Source: Sinorhizobium garamanticum (GTDB lineage: Bacteria > Pseudomonadota > Alphaproteobacteria > Rhizobiales > Rhizobiaceae). Taken from it: 64,000 nt of DNA. The notes beneath the pieces were generated by a model that was not told where the DNA came from, did no database searches, and was given only the letters and a program-made list of their open reading frames with translations. Shown here piece after piece: positions 25,733 through 34,888 of the stretch (position 1 is its first letter; the number at the start of each line of letters is the position of its first letter). The stretch is taken from NCBI RefSeq assembly GCF_029892065.1, contig NZ_CP120373.1:2177001-2241000 (forward strand), given 5' to 3'. The position numbers were made by a program, and so were the translations under genes.

Positions 25733-28402
25733 ATGGCGGGAGAAGCCATGAGGCGGCGATCGATAGTTGTCGAAGGGCCGCTTGCGTTCCGCATGGCGCG
25801 GATCGGCGCCGCGCAGCGGGCGGAATCTGGGCTACAGATTTTCACATTGCCGCTACTTGCCGCGCGTCTCGCGGGGGGCTTTAGTCGGCCCGCTCGGTCG
25901 CAGGATCTGGACCCCGCCATTCGCACTGCACTCCAGGAAGGCGGCTTCACGGAACTCGAACGAGTCCGCCATCTTCCCGGGACCACACGCTCGATCGCCC
26001 GCACGCTAGCAAAGGTTTGGCAAGCCGATCTCGCTCTTGACACCCTCACTAGCCGCAGCGCGCGACTTGCCGAGTTCGCCGAGGTTGAACGCCGCGTTCG
26101 CGCCAGCCTGCCACCCGGCGTGCTGACGCCGCGCGATCTGCGTGATGTCGCGCTTGCGCGCGTCGCGCATGCACCTGCAATGCTCGGAGCCATCGAAATC
26201 GATCGGCTGACGGCCATCGCCCCCGTCTGGCGCCCGTTGCTTGCGAAGCTCGCCACGACCGTTACCCTCACCTGGCGCAATCCCGGCACTGCGGACGTGA
26301 GCTGGTTCGCTGGACAGGTCGTCAGCGGCGAGCGACAGCCGGCCGCTGCCATGTCAATCGTTACCTGCGCTAACCCTCGCGCGGAAGCCGTCGAGGCGCT
26401 GCGCTGGATGCGCGAGCTCATTGCGTCCGGCCGCGCGCGTCCCGAAGAGATCGCGATCTGCGCCACTGCCACAGAGGAATGGGACGAGCATTTCCTCGTG
26501 CTAGTCGCCGATGCGGACCTGCCACTCCATTTCTCACACGGAGTGCCGGTCCTCGCGTCGCGGGACGGGCAAGCGTGCGCGGCGCTTGCTGACGTCCTGC
26601 TCAACGGCCTCAGGCAGGATCGAATCCGCCGGCTGTTCGGCCATGCCGCGAGCCGAAGCCGTGCGCTCGCAGAGCTGCCTGCGACCTGGTCGCTCAGCCT
26701 CCAGCCCGGCGCCGCGCTGTTCGAGCTCGACCAATGGCGTCGCGCGCTCGATGAGGCGGCCGGGCGCCCGACCGACGGAATCGATCCGCGCCCGATTGTC
26801 ATGCCCGTTCTCGAGCTGCTTGCGCAGGGGCCTGGAGCGGCCGCACAGGCCGGTGCAGTGCTGCTGGGTACGGCGGCTCGGGCGCTCTGGACCGAGGCGC
26901 TCAGGCGCGCGCCCGCCGAAGCGCTCGAATTCTCGCTGCATGACTTGTGCCTGCCCGATGGACGCGATCCGGGCACGTCCGCAGTCTGGTGCCCGGCTAG
27001 CCACCTCGTGGGCGCGCCGCGTCCCTGGGTGCGCCTGCTCGGGATGACCTCGCGCTCCTGGCCGCGCCGCGCCGCGGAAGACCCACTAATACCGGCACAC
27101 GTCCTGCCGCGTCCTGTGCTCGATCCCGACCCCGTCACCGAGCACGACCGGCGCGCCTTCGTCGTGATCACTGGCCACGCCGCGCGCGGCTGCGTGCTCT
27201 CCCGAAGCCGGCGCAACGCCCAGGGCGGGCAGCTGTCCGCCAGCCCTCTGCTCCCGCAGGACATGCAGCCGCAGATCCTAAAAGGCGCGCGCATTCCGCA
27301 GCACGCGTTCAGCGAAGTCGATCGGCTTCTCGCACGGCCCGACGAGGCGGCGGCATCGCCGGCGCTCGCCGCCGCCGATCTCTGCTGGCGCGATTGGCGA
27401 CGCCCGGGGGTCACCGCGCACGATGGCCAAGTGCGCGCGGACCATCCGCAGATCGCCCGTGCGATCGGCGAGGTCCAATCCGCGACCTCCCTGCGGCTGA
27501 TGCTTCGTGACCCGCTGGCCTTCGTGTGGCGCTACGCGCTGGGCTGGCGTGCGGTTCCCGAAGACGATCAGCCCCTTACGCTCGACGCACGCGCCTATGG
27601 CGAACTGGTCCATGACCTGCTGAAGCGTACCGTTAATGCCCTCGAACCCGTGCCAGGCTATGCGCGCGCGTCGCGCCAGGAAATCGAGGCTGCGCTCGCG
27701 GCGTCGACCGAAACGGTGCGCGTGCACTGGCCGCTCGAGCGAGCGGCGCCGCCCACCTTGCTCTGGCAACACACGCTCACCGCGGCCGCGCAGCTCGCGC
27801 TTAAGGCGCTGACGCTCGACGAAACGTTCCAATCTGGCACACGCAGCTGGACCGAGCTTGCCTTCGGCAGCGCCGGGGATGGCGCTACCGCAACCGATCT
27901 GCCGTGGCGTCCCGACGCCGAGGTGACGATTCCGGGCACTGAGGTGCGGATCCGCGGCAGCATCGATCGGCTCGATCTCACCGGCGACGGTCGTGCCGTG
28001 CGCGTGTCGGACTACAAGACCGGCGCCGAGCCGCGCCGGGCGGACGAGATCGTGCTCGGCCGCGGCACGGAGCTTCAGCGCGTCATCTACGCAATCGCGG
28101 CCCGCCAGTTGCTCCCCGAGAGTCAGCGGGTGATCGCACGGCTCGTATTTCTCGCCGACCAAGAGCCGAAGCCCTATCGCCTGCCGGACGTCGACCAGGC
28201 GATCGCCGAACTCGCCGAGCATGTCACGGCGGCCCTCGTGCTCTTGCGAAACGGACACGCCTTGCCTGGGCCCGACGCGCGGGAAGAGCACAATGACTTC
28301 CGCATCGCGCTGCCGGCATCGGCCACCACCTATCTCCAGACCAAGAATGCCGCCTTCACGCGCGCCTTCGGTGAGTTCGCGCGGATATGGGGGTGCCGAT
28401 GA
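25733..28402 (+). CDS. AddB-like PD-(D/E)XK nuclease
   Basis: 889-residue protein (or 884 from the second ATG at 25748). The C-terminal RecB/AddB-type nuclease domain (about 590-880) has the metal site RGSIDRLDLTG and VSDYKTG with the following GTELQRVIYAIAA helix. The rest resembles the inactive helicase-like scaffold of AddB. The Walker A expected near the N-terminus is absent (VEGPLAFRMARIG). Its stop overlaps the start of the AddA-like gene (ATGA), so the two form a complex-encoding operon. It is unlikely to be the housekeeping AddB because of its location between mobile-element and defence genes. A role in DNA-end processing or phage defence is inferred. Confidence 0.82.
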   Translation: MAGEAMRRRSIVVEGPLAFRMARIGAAQRAESGLQIFTLPLLAARLAGGFSRPARSQDLDPAIRTALQEGGFTELERVRHLPGTTRSIARTLAKVWQADLALDTLTSRSARLAEFAEVERRVRASLPPGVLTPRDLRDVALARVAHAPAMLGAIEIDRLTAIAPVWRPLLAKLATTVTLTWRNPGTADVSWFAGQVVSGERQPAAAMSIVTCANPRAEAVEALRWMRELIASGRARPEEIAICATATEEWDEHFLVLVADADLPLHFSHGVPVLASRDGQACAALADVLLNGLRQDRIRRLFGHAASRSRALAELPATWSLSLQPGAALFELDQWRRALDEAAGRPTDGIDPRPIVMPVLELLAQGPGAAAQAGAVLLGTAARALWTEALRRAPAEALEFSLHDLCLPDGRDPGTSAVWCPASHLVGAPRPWVRLLGMTSRSWPRRAAEDPLIPAHVLPRPVLDPDPVTEHDRRAFVVITGHAARGCVLSRSRRNAQGGQLSASPLLPQDMQPQILKGARIPQHAFSEVDRLLARPDEAAASPALAAADLCWRDWRRPGVTAHDGQVRADHPQIARAIGEVQSATSLRLMLRDPLAFVWRYALGWRAVPEDDQPLTLDARAYGELVHDLLKRTVNALEPVPGYARASRQEIEAALAASTETVRVHWPLERAAPPTLLWQHTLTAAAQLALKALTLDETFQSGTRSWTELAFGSAGDGATATDLPWRPDAEVTIPGTEVRIRGSIDRLDLTGDGRAVRVSDYKTGAEPRRADEIVLGRGTELQRVIYAIAARQLLPESQRVIARLVFLADQEPKPYRLPDVDQAIAELAEHVTAALVLLRNGHALPGPDAREEHNDFRIALPASATTYLQTKNAAFTRAFGEFARIWGCR

Positions 28403-31400
28403 TACTCGCTGACAGCCCCGCGCGGCTGCGCATTCTCACCGATCTCGGCTCCACCTTGCTCGTCGAGGCCGCCGCCGGCACCGGCAAGACGGCGCTGATG
28501 GCCGGACGCTTGACCATGCTGCTCGCACGTGGCGCCGAGCCCGGTGCGATCGCCGCCATCACCTTCACGGAGCTTGCCGCGAGCGCGCTTTCGGCGCGCG
28601 TGCATCGCTATATCGAGGAGCTGCTAGCGGGCCGCGTACCTCAACCGCTGCGGCTTGCCTTGCCCAACGGACTCGACGAAGACCAACAGCGTGCGCTCTC
28701 GGCCGCTGCGGTCAAGCTAGACGAGCTCACCACCGCTACAATCCACGCCTTCTGCCAGACGATCATCTCCAGCTACGCGGTCGAGGCCGACATCGATCCG
28801 GGCGCGCGCATCCTCGACGCGGTCCAGGCGGCGGCCGGTTTCGACTCGGTGTTCGAGCAGTGGCTGAAGCGGCGATTGAATGGGGAGGAGCGGCCCGGCG
28901 ATCCCATTGCGACGCTCTCGCGCGACGATCCGCGCCGCATCGTCGGGACCCTCCAGGAGCTCGCACGATTCCGCTTGAGATATCGCGGCGCGCACACGCT
29001 GCCCGCCAACCTCGGCGGTCGGCCCGATATCGATCTGGTCGATGCTGTCGCGGATTTCCGGCGCTGGATCTCGTCGCAGCCGGGCGAGCCCAAGACCCTG
29101 GAACTGGTCAGCGAGCTCGAGACGCTCGCCAATTTCTATGCCGGCAGCTTTGATCCTCCGCCCGGTTTTGCGGCGCTCTGGCGCCTAGCGCATCCGCCGC
29201 ACCTGCGCTGCATGCGTCGAAACAGCTTCGATCTGCTCACGCCGAGGCGGAAATCGGCCTGGGAGCGAGTCGCAGGCAGGGAGCTCGGCGCGCGCCTCGA
29301 CGAGGAAGCGAACGCGTGCTTCGAGCGTGTCAATCGCTGCTACCGGATACTGCTGGGGCGTATCGCGACCGCGCTGGTTGCCCAGCTCTCCGCCGAGCTT
29401 GACGAAGTGCTCGACGACTATGCCGCCTTCAAGCGCGCCGCCGCGGTCCTCGATTTCGACGACCTGCTCGAGAAGGCGCGGGCGCTGGTAGGCCAACATG
29501 ACGATGTGCGGCGCGCGCTTGGGCAACGCTATCGTCACATCTTCGTCGACGAATTCCAGGACACCGATCCGACCCAGACGGAGATTCTCTTCCGGATCGC
29601 GGCGGAGGATCGTGCCGAACGCTGGCAGGACAGCAACCTGCGCGCGGGAGCGCTGTTCATGGTCGGCGACCCGAAGCAGGCGATCTATCGCTTTCGCGGC
29701 GCCGACATCGGCTCCTATGCGCAGGCGCGCGCCGCCATTGAGCGCCAATGGCCGGACAAAATCGTCCAGGTCACCGCCAACTTCCGCTCGCGTCCTGACA
29801 TCCTCGCGCACATCAACCGCTGCTTCGCGCGTCCGCTGTCGGGCGACGGCCAGCCCGGCTACGTACCGCTCGCGCCGACGCTCGATGGCCCCGACCATGA
29901 TATGCCTTGTGCGGCGCGGATAACGGTGGACGTGCCGCCCGACTCTCGGCCCGCCCAGATCCGGGACGCCGAGGCCGAAGCGGTCGCCGACCTCTGTGCG
30001 CGCCTCGTCGGCAATCTGCGCGTTCCCGACGAGGACGGGACGATCGTGCCGCTCACCGCCGGCGACATCGCCTTGCTTGCCCCGACCGGCGCCGAGCTCT
30101 GGCGCTACGAGCGCGCGCTCGAGCAGCGCGGCCTTCCGATAGCGTCGCAGGCCGGGAAAAGCCTGTTCCGTAGACAGGAGGTGCAGGATCTGCTCGCGCT
30201 GGCCCGAGTGCTCGCCAATGCCGGCGACACGCTGGCGTTCGGCGCGCTGATGCGCGGCCCGCTGGTCGGGCTAGCCGAGGAGGAGCTGCTCGACATCACC
30301 GCGGCGCTTCCCCCGCATCCCGATCGCCCTGATGCGCCGCCGCACTTTTCGCTTCTGACCGATCTCAATCACGTCACCCATCCGATCGCGCGTCGAACGC
30401 TCGCGATCCTGCAGGAGCTCAGGCGACGCGTGCGGGCGACCACGCCAGCGTTTCTCCTCGCCGAAGCGGCCGAACGTCTCGCGGTCCGGCCGATTCTCGC
30501 TGCACGCGAGGGCGATCGCAGCGGCCGCGCCGCCGCCAACGTCGAAGCATTTCTGGAACGCGCGCGGCCCTATGGTGTGCGGGGTCTCAAGAAGTTCGTC
30601 CGCGATCTCGCTCGGGAATGGCGCGACGGCGCTTCCCACAGTGAGGGACGGGTCGACGCGGAAGGCGATGCGATCGAGATCATCACCATTCACAGCGCTA
30701 AGGGCCTCGAATGGCCGGTCGTGATCCCGATCAACACCGGCACCTTGCTCCGCTCTCGTCAGCCGTTCGTCTATCGCACCGCTGACGAGACGCTGCATTG
30801 GCTGATCGGCGACGTCGTTCCGCCCGATCTGCTTCGCGCGCTTGAAACCGAAGACGACAGCCTGGCGCGTGAGCGTGAGCGCCTCTGGTATGTCGCCTGC
30901 ACGCGGGCCCGCGAGCTTCTGATCGTTCCCGAATTGCCGCAGGCCGAGCAGCGGTCGTGGGCGCGGATCGTCGATCTCGCTCATCAGGACCTCCCGCAGC
31001 TTAACCTTTCGCGGCTCACGCCAGCGGTCCGCACGATCGACGTTGAGCTCCCGAACGGGCAGACAGAGGAGGTATTTGATAGGGAGCGCGCCGTCATTGC
31101 CACCGCCTCGAAGCCGCTCCATTGGCTGAGGCCGAGCGATAGTGACCAGGATCGTGTGCCGATGGGCGAGACGATCGCGATCGAACTCGGCGATGCTCCC
31201 GAAACCGAATTGCCGGTTGGCGCAGGGCGCGTGCGTGGCCTGATCCTACACAAGTTGATGGAGGAGGTGTTCACCGGCGAACTCCCCGAGGGCCCATCGG
31301 CCTTCGCCGCGCGGGCGCGTGTGCTAATGAGCGAGCTCGTGATCGACGCCGAGGGTGGCGCGCAGGCTCCCGACCCAGACGAGATCGCGGCGACCGTTTT

Positions 31401-31713
31401 GCGTACCCTCGCGCTGCCCGAAATCGCCGCGCTCAGGCCGAATCTTGTCCCCGAATGGCCGATCTACGCGGTGCTTTCGGACCGGCCGGAGCCGACCGCG
31501 CTCACCGGACGGATCGACGCGATGGCGCTTCAAGACGGGCAACCTGCCGTCGTGCTCGACTGGAAGAGCGATGTCGCACCGACCGAGCACGATATGCGCG
31601 ACCATACCATTCAGCTGAGTGACTATCTCCGCGCGACCGGAGCACCGCGGGGTGCCGTGATCTACATGACGAATGGTGTCATTCGATGGATAACAGCTAG
31701 CTCGCCACAGTGA
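28399..31713 (+). CDS. AddA-like UvrD helicase-nuclease
   Basis: 1104-residue SF1A helicase fused to a nuclease. Walker A is VEAAAGTGKTALMAGR (about 23-38), motif II is FVDEFQDTDPTQTEIL, with GDPKQAIYRFRGAD (motif III) and TIHSAKGLEWPVV (motif V). The C-terminal RecB-like nuclease has LHKLMEEVF, then LTGRIDAMALQDGQPAVVLDWKSD with catalytic Asp and Lys. With the AddB-like protein it could form a helicase-nuclease of RecBCD/AddAB type. The start at 28399 is chosen for the ATGA overlap. The 183 bases downstream to the convergent PIN gene hold nothing recognisable. Confidence 0.85.
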   Translation: MILADSPARLRILTDLGSTLLVEAAAGTGKTALMAGRLTMLLARGAEPGAIAAITFTELAASALSARVHRYIEELLAGRVPQPLRLALPNGLDEDQQRALSAAAVKLDELTTATIHAFCQTIISSYAVEADIDPGARILDAVQAAAGFDSVFEQWLKRRLNGEERPGDPIATLSRDDPRRIVGTLQELARFRLRYRGAHTLPANLGGRPDIDLVDAVADFRRWISSQPGEPKTLELVSELETLANFYAGSFDPPPGFAALWRLAHPPHLRCMRRNSFDLLTPRRKSAWERVAGRELGARLDEEANACFERVNRCYRILLGRIATALVAQLSAELDEVLDDYAAFKRAAAVLDFDDLLEKARALVGQHDDVRRALGQRYRHIFVDEFQDTDPTQTEILFRIAAEDRAERWQDSNLRAGALFMVGDPKQAIYRFRGADIGSYAQARAAIERQWPDKIVQVTANFRSRPDILAHINRCFARPLSGDGQPGYVPLAPTLDGPDHDMPCAARITVDVPPDSRPAQIRDAEAEAVADLCARLVGNLRVPDEDGTIVPLTAGDIALLAPTGAELWRYERALEQRGLPIASQAGKSLFRRQEVQDLLALARVLANAGDTLAFGALMRGPLVGLAEEELLDITAALPPHPDRPDAPPHFSLLTDLNHVTHPIARRTLAILQELRRRVRATTPAFLLAEAAERLAVRPILAAREGDRSGRAAANVEAFLERARPYGVRGLKKFVRDLAREWRDGASHSEGRVDAEGDAIEIITIHSAKGLEWPVVIPINTGTLLRSRQPFVYRTADETLHWLIGDVVPPDLLRALETEDDSLARERERLWYVACTRARELLIVPELPQAEQRSWARIVDLAHQDLPQLNLSRLTPAVRTIDVELPNGQTEEVFDRERAVIATASKPLHWLRPSDSDQDRVPMGETIAIELGDAPETELPVGAGRVRGLILHKLMEEVFTGELPEGPSAFAARARVLMSELVIDAEGGAQAPDPDEIAATVLRTLALPEIAALRPNLVPEWPIYAVLSDRPEPTALTGRIDAMALQDGQPAVVLDWKSDVAPTEHDMRDHTIQLSDYLRATGAPRGAVIYMTNGVIRWITASSPQ

Positions 31714-31896
31714 GGGCTCCATGACACGTACTGCTCGCGAACCTCCCGATCGGACCGGGTTCAGTGCTGTTGGGCCAGCTATTCGCCTGCACGGAGCAAG
31801 TCCGCGTGCGTGTGCTTTCCTTGAACCTCTGCTTGTGCACATCAACGAAAAGTCGAAATTCTTCTCCGCTCAACGATATTGATTGAGGCCAAAGGC

Positions 31897-32388
31897 CTAA
31901 CCTGCAAAACGCACCAATCTGCGCCGGACCTCAGCTGCGGGCAGTCGGCATCTTGGATGGGCGAAGAGAGTGTTCAGACCGTCGTGCAGCCGGTTGAAGG
32001 GGACGTGGTTGCCGTCAGCGAACTGGTCGAAGAGCCATAGCACACCGTGCATTTCGATTTGCTCGGCGACGGCAAGCTCCCGCAATGTGCCATCGCCGGT
32101 AAGCAAGCTCCATTGGCGGGACTCAGCGATCGAAAAGGCGAATGTGTCTGGCACGGAGAGACGCACGTTCTGCCGTCGGACAATCGTCGCGCGGCTGAGC
32201 TCGGTTGGGGTCAGGGCTTCGACGCGAAGCCCCAACCCCACCAGCTTGTCACCGAGCTCGCCTGCCAGTTCCCGAGCATAGAGTAAGTCGGGTACGGCGA
32301 ACTCGAAGGGCAGACGGAACATCTCTTCAAGGAGCTGTGCCCGCTCGAGATCAATCAGAACTGATGTGTCGGAGACGAGAATCGGCAC
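31897..32388 (-). CDS. PIN-domain protein (toxin-like)
   Basis: 163 residues with a PIN ribonuclease fold: first Asp in VSDTSVLIDLE, then VPDTFAFSIAE and the conserved LLTGDGTLRELA. GTG start three bases after the stop of the upstream HTH-ImmA gene. PIN proteins act as RNA-cleaving toxins or as partners of larger regulators; members paired with an ImmA/IrrE protein form a recognised operon type. Toxin activity is inferred. Confidence 0.8.
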   Translation of the reverse strand: MPILVSDTSVLIDLERAQLLEEMFRLPFEFAVPDLLYARELAGELGDKLVGLGLRVEALTPTELSRATIVRRQNVRLSVPDTFAFSIAESRQWSLLTGDGTLRELAVAEQIEMHGVLWLFDQFADGNHVPFNRLHDGLNTLFAHPRCRLPAAEVRRRLVRFAG

Positions 32389-32391
32389 TTA

Positions 32392-33456
32392 TCAAGCCGC
32401 CACCTGGTCCAATCTGGCGTCGAGTTCGCGGACGGAAATGCCAAGCAGTTCCGCGGCGCGGGATTCTCCGATCATCCCTTCGGCAAGTGCTCGGTAGCAT
32501 AGCCGCTCGAAACGCTTGGGCTCTTCCAGCGCTGGCTCCATCGTTTCCGGCTCTTCGAAGGGCGCCGTTCTCCATCCCCGCTCGGCGAACACCTTGAACA
32601 GCCGCGCAAGGGCAGCCGGGCTGATAATGCCCAGATCCTTGCAGCGATAGGCGAGAGCCTGAATGCTCACACCGAAGCGTTTCTTCAGTGCGACGAGCTC
32701 ACCGATACTGATCGACGAGCGATGGGCGCCGACCTCCGCACGAAGCACGTCGGCAGGCATCAGGAACGCGCCGGCAAACCGATGGGCGGCTTTTTCCTCA
32801 TCGACGTCGCCGGATGGTGCGATCACCATATGGCCGAGCTCGTGGGCGAGGTTGAAGCGCTTTCGCTCCGACCACGTGCTGCGCTTGATAACGATGACGC
32901 GCGCGGCCGTCCGGTCCTTGCGCCTAACCTTGGCAGCAAGGCCGTCGATATCGTTAAGATCGAGCGACAGGACTTTTATGCCACGCTCTTCAAGCAGCTC
33001 TGCGAGCTGCGGGATTGGATCATTGCCGAGTCCCCAATCATCACGCACCGAGCGTGCGGCATCCTCAGCGTCGCGCATGTCGGCAACGGGATGCGGAGCG
33101 CTTCGTGGCTGTTCCCACTCCACGCTGCGCATCTGCAAGAGATCCTCGACGGCGAGATAGCGCTCAAGCATGTGAATCGCGCGAGCCTCAAGGAGGGCCT
33201 CCTCTTTGGATGAGGCTCCGACCTTCTTCCTGAAATCCACGCCTTCCAGGGCGATCTCATCCTCGTTGAGGAGATATTCCTCCGTGACGTCGAGAGCCTT
33301 TGCGAGCGCGATCAGCACGCGCGAACTCGGCATGTCCTCGTTTCTCTCATACTTGCCGATGGCCTGGGCCGTAACGATGCCATCGATGGCATCGGAGAGC
33401 GCGCGTAGCGACAGGCCCGACGCCGATCGGGCAACTTTGAGCTTGTTTCCGATCAT
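32392..33456 (-). CDS. XRE HTH / ImmA-IrrE metallopeptidase protein
   Basis: 354 residues: an N-terminal XRE helix-turn-helix (about 3-60, LKVARSASGLSLRALSDAIDG) and a central ImmA/IrrE zincin with HELGHM (RFNLAHELGHMVIAP), followed by a C-terminal helical region. Such proteins cleave repressors or serve as antitoxins. GGAGGCC precedes the ATG; the longer upstream frame is rejected. It forms an operon with the PIN gene and is divergent from the CBASS operon with about 215 bases between them, so it might regulate both; this is inference. Confidence 0.87.
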   Translation of the reverse strand: MIGNKLKVARSASGLSLRALSDAIDGIVTAQAIGKYERNEDMPSSRVLIALAKALDVTEEYLLNEDEIALEGVDFRKKVGASSKEEALLEARAIHMLERYLAVEDLLQMRSVEWEQPRSAPHPVADMRDAEDAARSVRDDWGLGNDPIPQLAELLEERGIKVLSLDLNDIDGLAAKVRRKDRTAARVIVIKRSTWSERKRFNLAHELGHMVIAPSGDVDEEKAAHRFAGAFLMPADVLRAEVGAHRSSISIGELVALKKRFGVSIQALAYRCKDLGIISPAALARLFKVFAERGWRTAPFEEPETMEPALEEPKRFERLCYRALAEGMIGESRAAELLGISVRELDARLDQVAA

Positions 33457-33673
33457 GGTGGCCTCCTTGCGATTTTCAGTTTCCAATATTAGGATATGGG
33501 GAGAAGATTGTAAACCGAAAAGCCTTGAAAGTCGGTAAAACGGTTCCCACATGCGCCTGGCGCTGTTTCTGAACCCGGCTTTGTAAACCGACCAGGCATG
33601 GCGTATCGCAGGGGAGTCCCTTCGGGGCTTCGGCGACGAGCAGAACGGTGTCGGGCAAGCAGCGGAGTCGGTG

Positions 33674-34888
33674 ATGGCGGACGCAGATATGCAAGTTGAG
33701 CAATTTCTTCAGGCGCTGGTGGACGAACTCGCCATACCCGAGTCTCGCTACGAACAGGCCGAGACCAGCTATAAATCCCTTGGGGACTGGTTTCACAGGG
33801 ACGAGAGCAAGGTCCGGGACTTTGATCCGGCGGTCTATGTGCAGGGATCCTTTCGTCTCGGAACAGCGATTCGACCGATCAATGATGCCGAGGAGTATGA
33901 TGTCGACTCGGTGTGCGAGCTGAAAAGGCTTGCAAAAAGAGATCTCAGCCAGTTCGAGCTGAAGCTGTTGCTGGGCGGCGAGATCAAGGCCTATCACGAC
34001 GCCAAAGGGATGACGAAGCCCGTCCGCGAAGGGCGGCGCTGCTGGATTCTCGAGTACGCCAATGGTGCCCAGTTCCACATGGACATCGTCCCTGCGCTAC
34101 CGAATGGCGCGGAACAGAGGCTTCTTCTCGAAAAGGCGCAATTTGATGCGCGGTGGGCAGACACTGCGATCGCGATCACGGACCGTGAGGTGCCGACCTA
34201 TATGGTTCGGACGCCAGATTGGCCGCGCTCCAATCCCAAGGGATATGGTGAGTGGTTCAAGTCGCGGATGGCGGTGGTCCTGGCCCGGCGAAAGCAGATG
34301 CTCGCCGAGTCTCTGAAGAGGCGCGGCGTTACCGCGAGTGTCGAGAAATTGCCGGACTATCGCGTGCGGACGCCGTTGCAGGCGGCGGTAATGCTCTTGA
34401 AGAGGCATCGGGACAACATGTTCGCCCGCGATCCCGATCTTAAGCCCATCTCCGTGATCATCACCACTTTGGCAGGCCACGCCTATGGCGAGGAGGACAC
34501 GATTGCCGGCGCGCTCTTCTCGATCCTCGGGCGCATGGACCAGCACATCCGTCATGACGGCAGCAGATTTGTAATTCCGAACCCGACCGACCCGTTCGAG
34601 AATTTCGCAGACAAATGGGAGAAAGAGCCGCAAAAGGCGCAGGCCTTCTTCAATTGGCTCGAACAGGCGCGCGAGGACTTCGGTCGCGCCGCTCGCGCCA
34701 CGACGTTCCAGGGCATGAACGAGGCCGTCTCGGCGCGAATGGGAACGGCGCTGGCGGACCGCGCGGTGAGGAAGATCAGCGGAAACGGCGGCGGGCTCTT
34801 GCGCAAGGCCTCGGTTGCTCCTGCGGCCGCTATTCCGACTTTCGGAAACGCGCCACGCGTGCCCACGACACCCAAGGGCTTTGCATGA
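33674..34888 (+). CDS. CBASS CD-NTase (cyclic oligonucleotide synthase)
   Basis: 404-residue nucleotidyltransferase that should make a cyclic oligonucleotide signal upon phage infection. The active site is visible: GSFRLGTAI (Gly58-Ser59 region), EYDVDSV (catalytic Asp76 and Asp78) and a third acid in FHMDIVPA. The C-terminus ends in a flexible Gly/Ala/Pro-rich tail closing with GFA, consistent with being a Cap2 conjugation substrate. GTG at 33671 and ATG at 33674 are adjacent; ATG is preferred. The gene overlaps cap2 by ATGA. Product nucleotide cannot be read from sequence alone, but the SAVED effector points to a cyclic trinucleotide or similar. Confidence 0.92.
   Translation: MADADMQVEQFLQALVDELAIPESRYEQAETSYKSLGDWFHRDESKVRDFDPAVYVQGSFRLGTAIRPINDAEEYDVDSVCELKRLAKRDLSQFELKLLLGGEIKAYHDAKGMTKPVREGRRCWILEYANGAQFHMDIVPALPNGAEQRLLLEKAQFDARWADTAIAITDREVPTYMVRTPDWPRSNPKGYGEWFKSRMAVVLARRKQMLAESLKRRGVTASVEKLPDYRVRTPLQAAVMLLKRHRDNMFARDPDLKPISVIITTLAGHAYGEEDTIAGALFSILGRMDQHIRHDGSRFVIPNPTDPFENFADKWEKEPQKAQAFFNWLEQAREDFGRAARATTFQGMNEAVSARMGTALADRAVRKISGNGGGLLRKASVAPAAAIPTFGNAPRVPTTPKGFA

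Noticed and set aside
25378-27414. Open frame of 678 codons on the minus strand
   Set aside because: Antisense to the HerA remnant and AddB-like gene. The translation is Ser/Arg/Ala-rich and low in complexity, with no recognisable domain.
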